DNA from: Mucilaginibacter gossypiicola
GTDB taxonomy: Bacteria; Bacteroidota; Bacteroidia; Sphingobacteriales; Sphingobacteriaceae
NCBI RefSeq assembly: GCF_900110105.1
Contig: NZ_FOCL01000001.1
Location: forward strand, 744,001 to 808,000
DNA length: 64,000 nt
Direction: 5' to 3'
Shown here: positions 16,952 through 26,885 of the stretch, one piece after another
Position numbering within the stretch: position 1 is the first letter of the stretch
Layout: every line of letters begins with the position of its first letter
Translations under genes and position numbers: made by a program
The notes under the pieces: generated by a model
The model's input: only the letters and a program-made list of their open reading frames with translations
The model's database searches: none
Told to the model about the DNA's origin: nothing

Positions 16952-17860
16952 ATGAAAATAGAAAGACCAAAAGTTGCAATTCAGGGTATTCGGGCTTCCT
17001 TTCACGAGGAAGCTGCAATAAGGTACTTTGGCGAGAACATCGAAACCATTGAGTGCAACTCTTTTAAGCAAACATTCGAAAGCTTAAAAAAACGAGAAGC
17101 CGATTATGTAGTAATGGCGATAGAGAACAGCATCGCCGGTAGTATTCTGCCAAATTATACCCTACTGCTCGATTACGGCTTTCCCGTGGTTGGTGAAATT
17201 TACCTGCCTATACAGCTGCATCTGATGGCTTTGCCGGGCGTAAAATTTGAGGATGTAAAATATGTAACATCCCATCCTATAGCACTACGCCAGTGTGTTG
17301 ATTTTTTTGATGAATACCCGCACCTTAAAATTGTGGAGAGCAGCGATACTGCCGCCTGTGCCAAACGCATCAGGGATGAACAACTTACCGATACTGTAGC
17401 TGTAGCTAATGCCCTGGCCGCCCAGCTTTACGGCCTGGATGTACTGGAACGACGTATCGAATCAAACAAAAGGAATTTCACCCGTTTCCTGATCATGACC
17501 CAGCATGACAATGTTGAAAAGAAACCTGCTAACAAAGCTTCGCTATGCTTCCAGGTAAGTAACAAAGTTGGTGCATTAGCTAAAGTGCTTAACATTTTTG
17601 CCGAAGAAGGTGTAAACATGAGCAAAATTCAGTCGATGCCGATTTTGGGTAAACGCAATGAGTACAATTTTTATGTAGATGTTGAATGGGAGGAGCAAAA
17701 ACAATATGACGCATCCATAAGGCAGATCCTTAAGTATACCCATAACTTCAATATCCTTGGCGAATACGAAAGACATGATGATGAACCAACGACTACTCCA
17801 AAGCCAAATCGAACCGAACGGAGCACTCGCAAGTATATCAACATCAGGCGCAACGTATAA
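16952..17860 (+). CDS. pheA: Prephenate dehydratase
   Basis: Converts prephenate to phenylpyruvate on the phenylalanine branch. A catalytic domain (1-185) starts VAIQGIRASFHEEAA and contains VMAIENSIAGSILPNYTLL, VTSHPIALRQC and the substrate-site equivalent IESNKRNFTRFLIM (usually N-x-TRF). An ACT regulatory domain spans 195-270 (KVGALAKVLNIFAEEGVNMSKIQSMP), so Phe feedback inhibition is expected. The charged tail after residue 278 is an extension. It is the first structural gene behind the Phe/Tyr attenuator. Confidence 0.96.
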   Translation: MKIERPKVAIQGIRASFHEEAAIRYFGENIETIECNSFKQTFESLKKREADYVVMAIENSIAGSILPNYTLLLDYGFPVVGEIYLPIQLHLMALPGVKFEDVKYVTSHPIALRQCVDFFDEYPHLKIVESSDTAACAKRIRDEQLTDTVAVANALAAQLYGLDVLERRIESNKRNFTRFLIMTQHDNVEKKPANKASLCFQVSNKVGALAKVLNIFAEEGVNMSKIQSMPILGKRNEYNFYVDVEWEEQKQYDASIRQILKYTHNFNILGEYERHDDEPTTTPKPNRTERSTRKYINIRRNV

Positions 17861-17956
17861 ACGAAACGTTCTACATTAAACAGGAACCAAAAAAACTAAC
17901 ATAATTTAAATTATCAACTAACAATCCCGGCTAACACCGGATAAACAAAAAACAAG

Positions 17957-19087
17957 ATGAAACTAAATTTAAACATACAGCCGCTTAACACCTGGATTAA
18001 AACAGGTAAGGAACCTCTGGTAATTTCAGGCCCTTGCAGCGCTGAAACCGAAGAACAATTAGTAGCCACAGCACATTTATTAGCTCAAACAGGTAAAATC
18101 TCTGCATTGCGTGCAGGTATCTGGAAACCACGTACCCGTCCGGGTGAGTTTGAAGGTATCGGCAGCATCGGTTTGGAGTGGTTAAAACGCGCCAAAGAAG
18201 AAACCGGCTTGCCAACCGCTGTTGAAGTTGCTACTGCAAAACACGTTGAAGAAGCTTTAAAAGCCGGCGTTGATATCCTTTGGGTAGGCGCACGTTCAAC
18301 TGCAAATCCGTTCACAGTTCAGGAAATTGCTGATGCTTTAAAAGGTGTTGACGTGCCTGTAATGGTTAAAAACCCGGTAAATCCTGATCTTTCATTATGG
18401 GTTGGTGCTTTAGAGCGTATCAACAACGCAGGTATTACCAAATTAGCTGCAATTCACCGTGGTTTCTCATCTTACGAAAAATCAGCTTTCCGTAACGAAC
18501 CAATGTGGGATGTTGCTATCAGCTTAAAAACATTAGCTCCTGAGCTTCCTATCATCAACGATCCAAGCCACATCACCGGTAACCGCGATTTGATCGGCTA
18601 CATTTCACAAAAAGCATTAGACCTGGATATGCAAGGCTTAATGATCGAATCACACATCGATCCAAGCGTAGCATGGACAGATGCAAAACAACAGGTTACC
18701 CCTGCTGCCCTTGCTGACATCATTGACCATTTAGCATTACGCAAGCCAGAAGTTAAAAATTCTGAAGTGAGCGATAAACTGGCTGAGCTTCGTAACCAAA
18801 TCGACAAAATCGATGACCTGGTGATCCAAAAAATTGCTGAGCGTATGCAGATTGCTGAAAAAATCGGTCAGTACAAAAAAGATAACAACATCACCATTTT
18901 GCAAGTTGGCCGTTGGGATGAGATCCTGCAAAAACGTACAACTTATGGTAAAGCATTAAAATTAAGCGCCGAATTCACTGAAAAATTGCTTGAACTGGTT
19001 CACAACGAATCTATCCGCAGGCAAACAGAGGTAATGAACGCCGATGCCGCTCAGGGCCAGGCTGCAGAAAAACTTACACACGCTTAA
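17957..19087 (+). CDS. Bifunctional DAHP synthase / chorismate mutase type II
   Basis: A fusion of the first shikimate-pathway enzyme and chorismate mutase. Residues 10-265 form the DAHP synthase barrel (PLVISGPCSAETEEQL, RAGIWKPRTRPGEFEG, LWVGARSTANPF, VMVKNPVNPDLSLWVGALERI, AIHRGFS, PIINDPSHITGNR). Residues 275-365 form an AroQ-type helical chorismate mutase (KLAELRNQIDKIDDLVIQKIAERMQIAEKIGQYKK). The fused mutase can act both as catalyst and as an inhibitor-sensing partner. It lies 96 bp after pheA in the attenuated operon. At 376 aa it has the usual length for Bacteroidota. Confidence 0.96.
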   Translation: MKLNLNIQPLNTWIKTGKEPLVISGPCSAETEEQLVATAHLLAQTGKISALRAGIWKPRTRPGEFEGIGSIGLEWLKRAKEETGLPTAVEVATAKHVEEALKAGVDILWVGARSTANPFTVQEIADALKGVDVPVMVKNPVNPDLSLWVGALERINNAGITKLAAIHRGFSSYEKSAFRNEPMWDVAISLKTLAPELPIINDPSHITGNRDLIGYISQKALDLDMQGLMIESHIDPSVAWTDAKQQVTPAALADIIDHLALRKPEVKNSEVSDKLAELRNQIDKIDDLVIQKIAERMQIAEKIGQYKKDNNITILQVGRWDEILQKRTTYGKALKLSAEFTEKLLELVHNESIRRQTEVMNADAAQGQAAEKLTHA

Positions 19088-19094
19088 TTTGATA

Positions 19095-20390
19095 ATGATG
19101 CAAAACATCATTCTTAAAAGAAACAACAAGATCGTTAATGGTACGGTTAACCTCACCGGCTCAAAAAGTGAGTGTAACCGTGCTTTGATCATCGAAGCGC
19201 TTAGCGAAAGCAAAGTAAAGGTTGAGAACATCTCGGACGCTGCCGATGCTGTTTTGTTAGCGGGCATTTTAAGGGGGAATCAGGAGGCTGTGTCAGCAGA
19301 TTCTTCCCTTAACAATTCAGAAATCGAAAATTGCAAATCCGAAATCGTTGATATCGGTCCTGCCGGTACAGCGATGCGCTTTTTAACAGCTTACTATGCT
19401 ATTCAGGAAGATGAGGTGATATTAACCGGTAGCAAACGTATGAAAGAACGACCGATAGGTATATTGGTTGATGCACTGAGGACCTTGGGTGCCAATATTG
19501 ATTATGAAGAGAATGATGGGTACCCTCCTATCAAACTAAAAGGTGGTTTTAAACAACAAACCGGTAAGATCAATATTAAAGGCAATATCAGCAGCCAGTA
19601 CATTACTGCGTTATTACTTATTGCCCCTGCCCTGCCTTTAGGCTTAGAGCTCCATATTGAAGGTGAATTAACATCTCGTCCTTATGTTGAAATGACTTTG
19701 GCCATGCTTGAAACTTCCGGTATCAAGCACACGTGGGAAGGTAATGTTATTGCAATTTCAAATCAGGAATTTACAACAACATCATTGTACGTTGAACCAG
19801 ACTGGAGCGCTGCCTCATACTGGTATGCCATTGCAGCTCTTGCTGATGAGGCCGAACTGTTTTTAACAGGATTGACACCTTATAGCTTACAGGGAGATAG
19901 CGTGATCACCGAGATCATGGCCAACTTTGGTATCACTTCGCAGTTTAAGGACGGCGGTGTTCATTTGAAGAAAGAGAATAAACCAATTTCCCGCCGAGAA
20001 TTTGATCTGAAAGAATGTCCCGATCTGGCACAAACCGTAATTGTTGTTTGCGCAGCACTAAACCACGAAGCATCATTTACCGGTTTAGAAACTTTGAAGA
20101 TCAAAGAAACCGACCGCATCCTCGCCCTTCAAACGGAGCTTGGTAAAATGGGTGTTAAGCTGATTGAAAAAGATGAAGTTTACACACTTGATTGCAGCGG
20201 CAAGTTTATTCCGGATAATATCTTCATCAATACTTACCATGATCACCGTATGGCTATGGCCTTTGCGCCGCTTGCCCTCACCCTTCCGCAAATGGAATTT
20301 GAGAACGGTCCGGTAGTTGAAAAATCATATCCCGCTTTTTGGAACGATCTGGAAAAGCAGGGGTTTGAAGTGGAAGAGAAAGAAGCTTAA
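19095..20390 (+). CDS. aroA: 5-enolpyruvylshikimate-3-phosphate synthase
   Basis: Transfers the enolpyruvyl group from PEP to shikimate-3-phosphate. The start at ATG 19095 (or 19098) avoids overlap with the previous gene. Motifs seen: NLTGSKSECNRALIIEAL (S3P-binding Lys-Ser), DIGPAGTAMRFLTAYYA (the NAGTAxR motif in GPAGTAMRF form), SSQYITALLL, EPDWSAASYW (catalytic Asp), GLETLKIKETDRILALQTEL (KETDR), and TYHDHRMAMAFAPLAL. About 431 aa, normal length. The order pheA, DAHP synthase-CM, aroA, aroC supplies both ends of the chorismate route. Confidence 0.97.
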   Translation: MMQNIILKRNNKIVNGTVNLTGSKSECNRALIIEALSESKVKVENISDAADAVLLAGILRGNQEAVSADSSLNNSEIENCKSEIVDIGPAGTAMRFLTAYYAIQEDEVILTGSKRMKERPIGILVDALRTLGANIDYEENDGYPPIKLKGGFKQQTGKINIKGNISSQYITALLLIAPALPLGLELHIEGELTSRPYVEMTLAMLETSGIKHTWEGNVIAISNQEFTTTSLYVEPDWSAASYWYAIAALADEAELFLTGLTPYSLQGDSVITEIMANFGITSQFKDGGVHLKKENKPISRREFDLKECPDLAQTVIVVCAALNHEASFTGLETLKIKETDRILALQTELGKMGVKLIEKDEVYTLDCSGKFIPDNIFINTYHDHRMAMAFAPLALTLPQMEFENGPVVEKSYPAFWNDLEKQGFEVEEKEA

Positions 20391-20462
20391 AGCAGAAAGC
20401 CGAAGGCTCAAAGCAAAAACACAACCCACCACGTCATTGCGAGGTAATCTCAAATATGGGTA

Positions 20463-20495
20463 AGACTTACGAAGTTTTAAAAACTTCGTAAGTCT
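20463..20495. repeat. Perfect 16-bp palindromic hairpin repeat
   Basis: AGACTTACGAAGTTTT followed one base later by its exact reverse complement. This is a familiar dispersed palindrome of Bacteroidota intergenic regions. It lies between aroA and aroC and may act as a transcript-end or stability hairpin. Confidence 0.75.
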
Positions 20496-20516
20496 GGGTT
20501 CTAAAACATAAAACCA

Positions 20517-20598
20517 CGTCATTGCGAGGCACGAAGCAATCCCCGATTAGCAGGTTCGCCCTGTATAATTCGCGATTGCTTCGTAACTCGCAATGACG
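20517..20598. repeat. MITE-like palindromic intergenic element
   Basis: CGTCATTGCGAGG at the left end is mirrored by CTCGCAATGACG at the right. The inner arms CACGAAGCAATC and GATTGCTTCGT also pair, so nearly the whole 82 bp can fold into one long hairpin. A lone left-end copy (CGTCATTGCGAGGT) sits at 20432-20445. The family is widespread in Bacteroidota and probably mobilised in trans. Confidence 0.75.
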
Positions 20599-20630
20599 GT
20601 TATAAATACTAACATCTCATATCTAAAACT

Positions 20631-21725
20631 ATGGCAGGCAATTCATTCGGGCAATTATTCAGGATAACTACTTTTGGCGAATCACATGGCGAAGCTATCG
20701 GCGTAATTATTGACGGATGCCCGGCAGGTTTACAGGTTGACCTTGATTATATACAGGGTGAACTGGATAAACGCAAGCCAGGCCAGTCAAAGATCACCAC
20801 ACAACGAAAAGAAAGCGATACAGTAAAAATCCTTTCGGGCACCTTTGAAGGTAAAACCACAGGTACACCTATTGCTATGCTAATCCCCAATGAAGATCAG
20901 CGTTCAAAAGATTACAGCCATAATGTGGATATATTTCGCCCATCGCATGCCGATTATACTTATCAAGCCAAATACGGCATCCGCGACCACCGTGGCGGCG
21001 GTCGTTCATCGGCTCGTGAAACAGCTGCCCGTGTTGCTGCAGGCGCTTTAGCAAAATTATTGCTAAAAACCCAGGGCATCGAAATTGTTGCCCATGTAAG
21101 CAGTGTAGGCAAAATCAACGCGCCTAACGTATTTATCAGCGACCCGCTTGAGTTTATTGATGAACGCGAAAAAAATATTGTACGCTGCGCCGATCCGGCA
21201 ACAGCCGAAGAAATGATCGAGTTTATTGATAGTGTACGTAAAGATGGTGATACTGTTGGTGGTAAAATCAGCTGTTATGTAAAAAACTGCCCTGTTGGCC
21301 TTGGTGAACCAGTGTTTGATAAGTTACATGCCGATTTAGGTAAAGCAATGCTAAGCATTAACGCCGTTCACGGTTTTGAGTTTGGCTCGGGCTTTGAAGG
21401 CAGCGAAATGCGTGGTTCAGAACATAACGACATTTTTGTAAAATCACATTTAGGTGATATACAAACAATCACCAACTTTTCTGGAGGGATTCAGGGTGGT
21501 ATCAGCAATGGTATGCCTATCGAGTTTAAAGTTGCCTTTAAACCGGTAGCTACCATCATGAAAAACCAGGCTACTATTGATAGCGAGGGCAACGCTGCCG
21601 AAATATCAGGCAAAGGCCGTCATGATCCTTGTGTGGTTCCGCGTGCCGTACCTATTGTTGAAGCAATGGCAGCCCTTGTTTTAGCCGATCATTGGCTTAG
21701 GAATAGAAACGCCAAATTGATTTAA
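20631..21725 (+). CDS. aroC: Chorismate synthase
   Basis: Last shikimate step, EPSP to chorismate with reduced FMN. Characteristic motifs: [19 protein letters not shown] (N-terminal signature), [37 protein letters not shown] (FMN/substrate loop, given as landmarks around residues 104-140), and [20 protein letters not shown] at the C-terminus (signature 3, catalytic Asp). At 364 aa it has normal length. It is separated from aroA by 240 bp of palindromic repeats, so co-transcription with the pheA operon is uncertain. Confidence 0.97.
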   Translation: MAGNSFGQLFRITTFGESHGEAIGVIIDGCPAGLQVDLDYIQGELDKRKPGQSKITTQRKESDTVKILSGTFEGKTTGTPIAMLIPNEDQRSKDYSHNVDIFRPSHADYTYQAKYGIRDHRGGGRSSARETAARVAAGALAKLLLKTQGIEIVAHVSSVGKINAPNVFISDPLEFIDEREKNIVRCADPATAEEMIEFIDSVRKDGDTVGGKISCYVKNCPVGLGEPVFDKLHADLGKAMLSINAVHGFEFGSGFEGSEMRGSEHNDIFVKSHLGDIQTITNFSGGIQGGISNGMPIEFKVAFKPVATIMKNQATIDSEGNAAEISGKGRHDPCVVPRAVPIVEAMAALVLADHWLRNRNAKLI

Positions 21726-21726
21726 T

Positions 21727-21823
21727 GATGTGCAAATATGCAGATGTGCAGATTATCTCTTAATTCGCACATCTGTATTCATTTCATAATTTGCACATTT
21801 GCATATCCGCACATTTGCACATC
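21727..21823. repeat. Imperfect inverted repeat of GCACATTTGCA units
   Basis: GATGTGCAAATATGCAGATG at the left pairs imperfectly with a mirror block of GCACATTTGCAT-like units ending CATC at 21823. It is a low-complexity repeat common between genes of this group. It ends 7 bp before the MFS start. Confidence 0.65.
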
Positions 21824-21829
21824 ATCCTC

Positions 21830-23062
21830 ATGCTTACCTCAATTATCCAATTATACAAACAAGCCTATAGCGGACTTTCAAAAAACAGCTGGTACCTGAG
21901 CATCGTAATGCTTATTAACCGTAGCGGTACCATGGTTGTACCCTTCATGACCATTTATACCATCAGGCAACTGCACTTTACAATTGAGCAGTCGGGATAT
22001 ATTATGGCCATTTTTGGTGTAGGTGCAGTATCTGGTGGTTTTATTGGCGGTAAGCTGATTAACAAGATAGGCTTTTATGATTTACAGGTTGGCGCACTAC
22101 TTACCGGCGGATTGCTGTTCCTGGTATTAGGCTACCAGCGCAGTTTTGTCAGCATGGCTATCTTTACTTTTGTGCTAAGCATCTGTAATGAATCGTTCAG
22201 GCCTGCAAACTCTACGGCCATTGCCCATTACAGTACCGAAGAAAACAAAACGCGTTCCTATTCACTTAATCGACTTGCTACTAATCTGGGCTGGGCTTTT
22301 GGTGGCGGTTTAGGAGGGCTACTGTCGTCAATAGATTATCATTTGCTTTTTTGGGTAGATGGTTGTACCAATATTGCCGCAGGCGTGCTATTGCTCACGT
22401 TGATGCCTCGTTCAAAAGTGGCAAAAACAATTAAAGAAGCGGTGGCCGGTTTTGATGAAGTGGTTTCATCGGCTTATAAAGATGGGGTTTATCTGTTATT
22501 CATCTTATTAGCTACGCTGTTTGCGACCTGCTTTTTCCAGTTTTTTATTATGCAACCTGTATTCTACAAAATACAATGGCATTTTAACGAGCGCTTTATC
22601 GGTTTCCTACTTGCGTTAAACGGTGTACTTATTGTTTTAATTGAAATGATCCTGATTAACTGGCTTGAGGGCAAACGCCATGCTTTAACCTATATTATCT
22701 CAGGCATTTTAGTTACCGGGGCGGGCTTTGTATTACTTAACCTCATGCCTCACGTGCCATTAGTAGCAATACTGATTGTATGTATGGTTACTTTGGGCGA
22801 AATGCTCTCTATGCCTTTCATGAATACCTTTTGGATAAGCCGTTCAAATGCACGTAATCGGGGCGAGTATGCCGCTTTATACAGCATGTCGTGGTCGGGC
22901 GCACAAATTATCGCCCCGTTTTTAGGCAGCCAGGTTATTGCCTATGGCGGATTTGAAATGCTTTGGTGGCTATTAGGCGGCGTTTGCCTGTTTGTAGCCT
23001 TTGGTTATTTCATCATGAAACGATCGATACATATCAATAAAAGAGTGCCCGTTTTGCCTTAA
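21830..23062 (+). CDS. Major facilitator superfamily transporter
   Basis: About 410 aa from ATG 21830, chosen because the upstream in-frame part falls in the intergenic repeat. There are 12 predicted transmembrane helices in two halves with a central cytosolic loop (MPRSKVAKTIKEAVAGFDEVV). The loop 2-3 signature is AVSGGFIGGKLINKIGF (a GxLxDRxG variant). RPANSTAIAHYSTEENKTRSYSLNRLATNLGWAFGG resembles the multidrug-efflux subgroup. The substrate is unknown. Confidence 0.9.
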   Translation: MLTSIIQLYKQAYSGLSKNSWYLSIVMLINRSGTMVVPFMTIYTIRQLHFTIEQSGYIMAIFGVGAVSGGFIGGKLINKIGFYDLQVGALLTGGLLFLVLGYQRSFVSMAIFTFVLSICNESFRPANSTAIAHYSTEENKTRSYSLNRLATNLGWAFGGGLGGLLSSIDYHLLFWVDGCTNIAAGVLLLTLMPRSKVAKTIKEAVAGFDEVVSSAYKDGVYLLFILLATLFATCFFQFFIMQPVFYKIQWHFNERFIGFLLALNGVLIVLIEMILINWLEGKRHALTYIISGILVTGAGFVLLNLMPHVPLVAILIVCMVTLGEMLSMPFMNTFWISRSNARNRGEYAALYSMSWSGAQIIAPFLGSQVIAYGGFEMLWWLLGGVCLFVAFGYFIMKRSIHINKRVPVLP

Positions 23063-23071
23063 ATTGCTGTC

Positions 23072-23698
23072 ATGAAAAAAGCCATCATATTAGATCTTGA
23101 TAATACCATATATCCGGTTAGTTCCATTGCCGATCACTTATTTAATGAGCTATTTAATTTTCTTGATCAGCATATTGCTGGCGAGGGTATCGAGCATATT
23201 AATAAAGCAAAGGAGGATTTAAAGCGGATTCCCTATCAAAAGGTGGCAGACAAATATCAATTTAGCGATCTCGTTAAAAACAAAGGACTCGAGCTATTAA
23301 ATAACATCGAATACAACCGGCCAATGCAGCCTTTTGATGACTATAAGCATATCCGTGAAACTAAGATCACCAAATTTTTGGTTACCACGGGCTTCACCAA
23401 ACTGCAATGGAGCAAGGTAAAAATGCTGAATATCGAAGCCGATTTTGAAGCTATCCACATTGTTGACCCAGAGCTTTCGCGACTAACAAAAAAAGATATT
23501 TTCGCGTCGATATTAGAGAAATACGATTACAAACCCGAAGACGTGCTCATTATTGGTGACGATCCCGAATCTGAAATAAAGGCAGCAAGCGAATTGGGTA
23601 TCGATACTTTTCTATACGATCCTGAAAATAAACATCCAAACGCCCGGGTAACCTATCGCTCACAAAATCTTAAAGACGCGGCCGCTATTGTTGCTTAA
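23072..23698 (+). CDS. HAD-superfamily hydrolase
   Basis: A 208-aa phosphohydrolase. Motif I is ILDLDNTIYPV (full DxDxT), motif II FLVTTGFTK, the Lys of motif III lies in LTKKDIFASIL, and motif IV is VLIIGDDPESEIKAASELGIDTF. The helical cap at 15-90 makes it a subclass I member. It starts 9 bp after the MFS stop, so the two are probably one transcript. Its end overlaps the convergent DinB-like gene by 14 bp. Confidence 0.9.
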   Translation: MKKAIILDLDNTIYPVSSIADHLFNELFNFLDQHIAGEGIEHINKAKEDLKRIPYQKVADKYQFSDLVKNKGLELLNNIEYNRPMQPFDDYKHIRETKITKFLVTTGFTKLQWSKVKMLNIEADFEAIHIVDPELSRLTKKDIFASILEKYDYKPEDVLIIGDDPESEIKAASELGIDTFLYDPENKHPNARVTYRSQNLKDAAAIVA

Positions 23699-24200
23699 GC
23701 ACCCTTACTGTAACCAAAAGCTGTCCAAGATGGCGCATGGTATGTTCGGCGGAATGCGTATACAAACCAATTACTGTTGATGGCAACTGCGCCCGGCCTA
23801 CACCTCTCCAGTTGGTTAAAGTGCCGGTATCGGTTGCCTTAAGCTGATCAATAGCACTGTCCACCTGAACATTAAAAGCATCTATCAAATCAGCTACACC
23901 AATGATATGCTCACCAGGTTTGCCTTCGGTTGCAAGATAATTTAGTTGCGTTTCGCTAAGTCCCTCTCCTTTTGCGTAGGTAAGAAGCCGGTTAAGTACC
24001 CCGGTAAGGTGTTGCAAATGAAAGCCCGGTGAAGCCATACCTGCAAGCTTTTCCCATAACAGCTTTTCCGGAAAATCGGTCATCAATTCATTAAGCTCTT
24101 CCCTTGCCTGTAAAAGCGCATGTGCAACAGGTTGAAGCAGGGCCGGTACACCGTCCAGCGGCCCGCGAAGCCAAACTTCAGGTAATTTTTGAACAGACAT
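23685..24200 (-). CDS. DinB-like metal-binding protein
   Basis: A 171-aa four-helix-bundle protein of the DinB/YfiT superfamily. His residues in FHLQHLTGVLNRLL and in the closing HSAEHTMRHLGQLLVTVRVL form the expected metal site. Members include thiol-dependent transferases, but the reaction here is unknown. It sits directly after the GH26 gene, sharing a single base (stop/start junction at 24200). Confidence 0.85.
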   Translation of the reverse strand: MSVQKLPEVWLRGPLDGVPALLQPVAHALLQAREELNELMTDFPEKLLWEKLAGMASPGFHLQHLTGVLNRLLTYAKGEGLSETQLNYLATEGKPGEHIIGVADLIDAFNVQVDSAIDQLKATDTGTLTNWRGVGRAQLPSTVIGLYTHSAEHTMRHLGQLLVTVRVLKQQ

Positions 24201-25210
24201 TAGTTTTTATTTAGCATTGTTTTCACCTGTTCGTGATTTAATGTTTGGGGTAAACCATATATAGTTTTCACCCTTTCATGTGTATTATCAGTCCACAGCC
24301 AGCTTGTCCATACCATAAACCAGGCCCATTCGGGCTGGGCTGCCAGAATTTCGGGTTTTGGCAGTTCGCCTGTTTCTGTTAGCGCGATGATCTTGCCATT
24401 AGCAACCTTAAGCAAATCGTTATAATCCCGTTGTTCATAATCGAAATGATAGATATCGGCACCTAAAATATCTACATAATCGGCACCCGGATAAAAGTCC
24501 TTATAGTCATACGCTTCATCTAATGGCAGGTCGCGCAAACCATTAGGGCCCCATACCCAAATCAGGTTATTTAAATGATGATAATTTGTATAGCGGTCGT
24601 ACATCATTTTCCAGAGTTTGATGATACCGTCGTTACCTTTTTTGTTTCCCCACCAAAACCACACACCATTCATTTCGTGGTAGGGGCGCCATAAAACAGG
24701 CACATGGGCATCTCTGAGCTGTTTTAAATAACCCGCTACTACATCAATCTGCGCCAGCCATTTTTTATTCAGTTCGGTATTGGGTGTTGTCAACTCCTTC
24801 CATTGCGCATCAGTCAATTTCCCCTGGATGCTTTGCTTCCAATCATAGGGAGGGTTATCAATTGGCCGGCCTTGGTGCCACATCAATGTTACGAGATAAC
24901 CATCCTGCCATTTCTGCTTGGCTTCATTAACCAGGTCCTGTCCCAGGTCTTTATCTCCCCAAAGCATGAAATCAGAACCCCACACCGCGGGATAATGTCC
25001 TGTAATGGCTTTAGCACTGTCTGAAAAAACGTCACGGTCACTGTTATAATTCTGCTGGCCCGACAAAATATGTTTGCCTTTTATACTATAAAGGAAAGCG
25101 AGCAACTTATTTACCTCAGGCGATGCTTCTTTATTTACTGGTTTAAAACTTTGTGCTAACGCCATGAAAGGCAATGATATGATTAAAGCAATTGGAAGCA
25201 GTTTTTTCAT
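24200..25210 (-). CDS. Glycoside hydrolase family 26 (beta-mannanase type)
   Basis: A 336-aa secreted enzyme with signal peptide (MKKLLPIALIISLPFMALAQ). GH26 landmarks: KHILSGQQNY, WGSDFMLW, VTLMWHQGRPID, the acid/base Glu179 in RPYHEMNGVWFWWG, WVWGPNG and the nucleophile Glu279 in IALTETGELPKPE. It probably cleaves beta-mannan. It is not next to a SusCD pair, so it is not in a visible polysaccharide-utilisation locus. Confidence 0.93.
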   Translation of the reverse strand: MKKLLPIALIISLPFMALAQSFKPVNKEASPEVNKLLAFLYSIKGKHILSGQQNYNSDRDVFSDSAKAITGHYPAVWGSDFMLWGDKDLGQDLVNEAKQKWQDGYLVTLMWHQGRPIDNPPYDWKQSIQGKLTDAQWKELTTPNTELNKKWLAQIDVVAGYLKQLRDAHVPVLWRPYHEMNGVWFWWGNKKGNDGIIKLWKMMYDRYTNYHHLNNLIWVWGPNGLRDLPLDEAYDYKDFYPGADYVDILGADIYHFDYEQRDYNDLLKVANGKIIALTETGELPKPEILAAQPEWAWFMVWTSWLWTDNTHERVKTIYGLPQTLNHEQVKTMLNKN

Positions 25211-25337
25211 TTTAATTAAAACAGATTATCCTGGTTAATGGTTATAGAGCGCTGTGTTCAAAAATAAATAAAAAGCACAGGCCTTTATGGTATGGCTATT
25301 GCTATTCATATGCAATATTTAACTATCTTTCGTATAT

Positions 25338-26879
25338 ATGATACCTATCCCGTTTAAAAAACACTTTATCCCAATTATACTTTCCACGTGTTTTATTTTG
25401 CCGCTTGTGTTTCAAAGCTGCAAAAAAAAGCCCGAAATGATTGCTGAAGATATGTTCAGGATCACCCAAAATGAGATTTTTAAAAAGGCCGATACTGAAG
25501 AATACATTCCCGTGTTTAAAAGGGTATTTACAAAATACCGCTCTAAAATCGCCAATCCTCTTGTAATTGAATCATTTTTTAAAAAGAACGAATACCAACC
25601 GTTTTTAGTTATAAACCACTTGAACAACGGCGACCTTGAGGCCCTACCCGAATACCTGGACAGGATCAATGAACATGGCCTTGACCCTACCGTATACCCA
25701 TCGGGAGAGATCAAAAGACTTGTTGCAAAACTGAAAGATAAAACAGCAATCACAAGCCTTGATGAAGCCTATGAAACCGTCGCCAAACTTGAAATTTTAA
25801 CAGCCGGGGCACTGGTAAAATATTCAAATGCATTGCAATATGGGGTCATTAATCCTAAAAAGATCTACTCAAGGTACTTTATGGCAACCCGCCGCCCTGA
25901 TAGTACAACCATGCTTGCCACTTTAGAAAGGGCCGATTATAAAACATTCCTGGATAGTATCCAACCTAAAAACCCGCAATATTTAGCCTTACAAAAGGCA
26001 TACAGGGACAGCACCACTATAGAGGGGCTATCAAGAGAAGAAAGCAAACGCTATTTATTGGTTAGTCTTGAACGTCTGCGCTGGAGAAATAAGCCTTACG
26101 AGCCGAAATATGTTATCGTAAATATTCCCGATTTCAGGCTTGACGTTATGGACAGCGGCAAATCGGTTTTAAACATGAAGGTTTGTGTTGGCCAGGGGCG
26201 GAATATGGAAAATCAAAACACATTGGAGCATTTTGACGATACCGCCAGGGCAGATAAACCGTTCCCGCGCGAAACGCCGATATTGAACAGTGTGATTCAT
26301 AGCGTTGAAGTAAACCCGGTTTGGAACATTCCGCGCAGTATCGCTACCAAAGAAATCATTGTTGAAGCTGCAGACGACCGTTTTTACCTGGCGAATAAAA
26401 ACATCGATGTGTTTAAAGATGGCAAAAGGATAGCCGACCCGGAAACGATAGATTGGACCCAAGTAACCCCTGACAACCTCGAATACGAATTTAAACAGCG
26501 CCCCGGCGAAGATAACTCGTTAGGTAAGATCAAATTCTTGTTTAAAAACCGCAGCAGCGTTTACCTGCACGATACACCTAATAAAGCTGCGTTCCGTAAA
26601 ACGATGAGAGCGGTGAGTCATGGCTGCGTGCGCCTGGGCGATCCCCTTGGCCTGGCAAAGAATTTATTTGGCGAAGGCGCTGATATCGACACCATCGCAA
26701 ATGACATGATAGTGAATAAACCGGAGCCTACTAATATTGGCTTACCAAAGAAAACGCCTATCTATATCACCTACGTAACCTGCTGGGCCGATGAAAATGG
26801 AACTATTCAATATCGCCCTGATGTTTACGGGTTGGATATTGTGCTTTACGCACACCTGCAAAATTTCCTGGCAAAATAA
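25338..26879 (+). CDS. L,D-transpeptidase lipoprotein (YcbB-like)
   Basis: A 513-aa envelope enzyme that makes or trims 3-3 peptidoglycan cross-links. A lipobox in PLVFQSCKKKPE (Cys about residue 28) predicts lipidation. An N-terminal helical scaffold domain spans about 60-250. The YkuD catalytic domain follows, with VNIPDFRLDVM and PVWNIPRSIATKE, and the catalytic motif SHGCVRLGDPLGLA (His, Cys, Arg) near residue 430. It is divergent from GH26. Confidence 0.93.
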   Translation: MIPIPFKKHFIPIILSTCFILPLVFQSCKKKPEMIAEDMFRITQNEIFKKADTEEYIPVFKRVFTKYRSKIANPLVIESFFKKNEYQPFLVINHLNNGDLEALPEYLDRINEHGLDPTVYPSGEIKRLVAKLKDKTAITSLDEAYETVAKLEILTAGALVKYSNALQYGVINPKKIYSRYFMATRRPDSTTMLATLERADYKTFLDSIQPKNPQYLALQKAYRDSTTIEGLSREESKRYLLVSLERLRWRNKPYEPKYVIVNIPDFRLDVMDSGKSVLNMKVCVGQGRNMENQNTLEHFDDTARADKPFPRETPILNSVIHSVEVNPVWNIPRSIATKEIIVEAADDRFYLANKNIDVFKDGKRIADPETIDWTQVTPDNLEYEFKQRPGEDNSLGKIKFLFKNRSSVYLHDTPNKAAFRKTMRAVSHGCVRLGDPLGLAKNLFGEGADIDTIANDMIVNKPEPTNIGLPKKTPIYITYVTCWADENGTIQYRPDVYGLDIVLYAHLQNFLAK

Positions 26880-26885
26880 CAAAAA

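Noticed and set aside
19044..19094. Upstream start of aroA at 19044
   Set aside because: It would overlap the DAHP synthase-chorismate mutase end by 44 bp and add a non-homologous tail. ATG 19095 gives the family N-terminus.
20391..20630. CRISPR array
   Set aside because: Repeats here are palindromes of different families, not a regular direct repeat with unique spacers. I saw no array elsewhere in the window.
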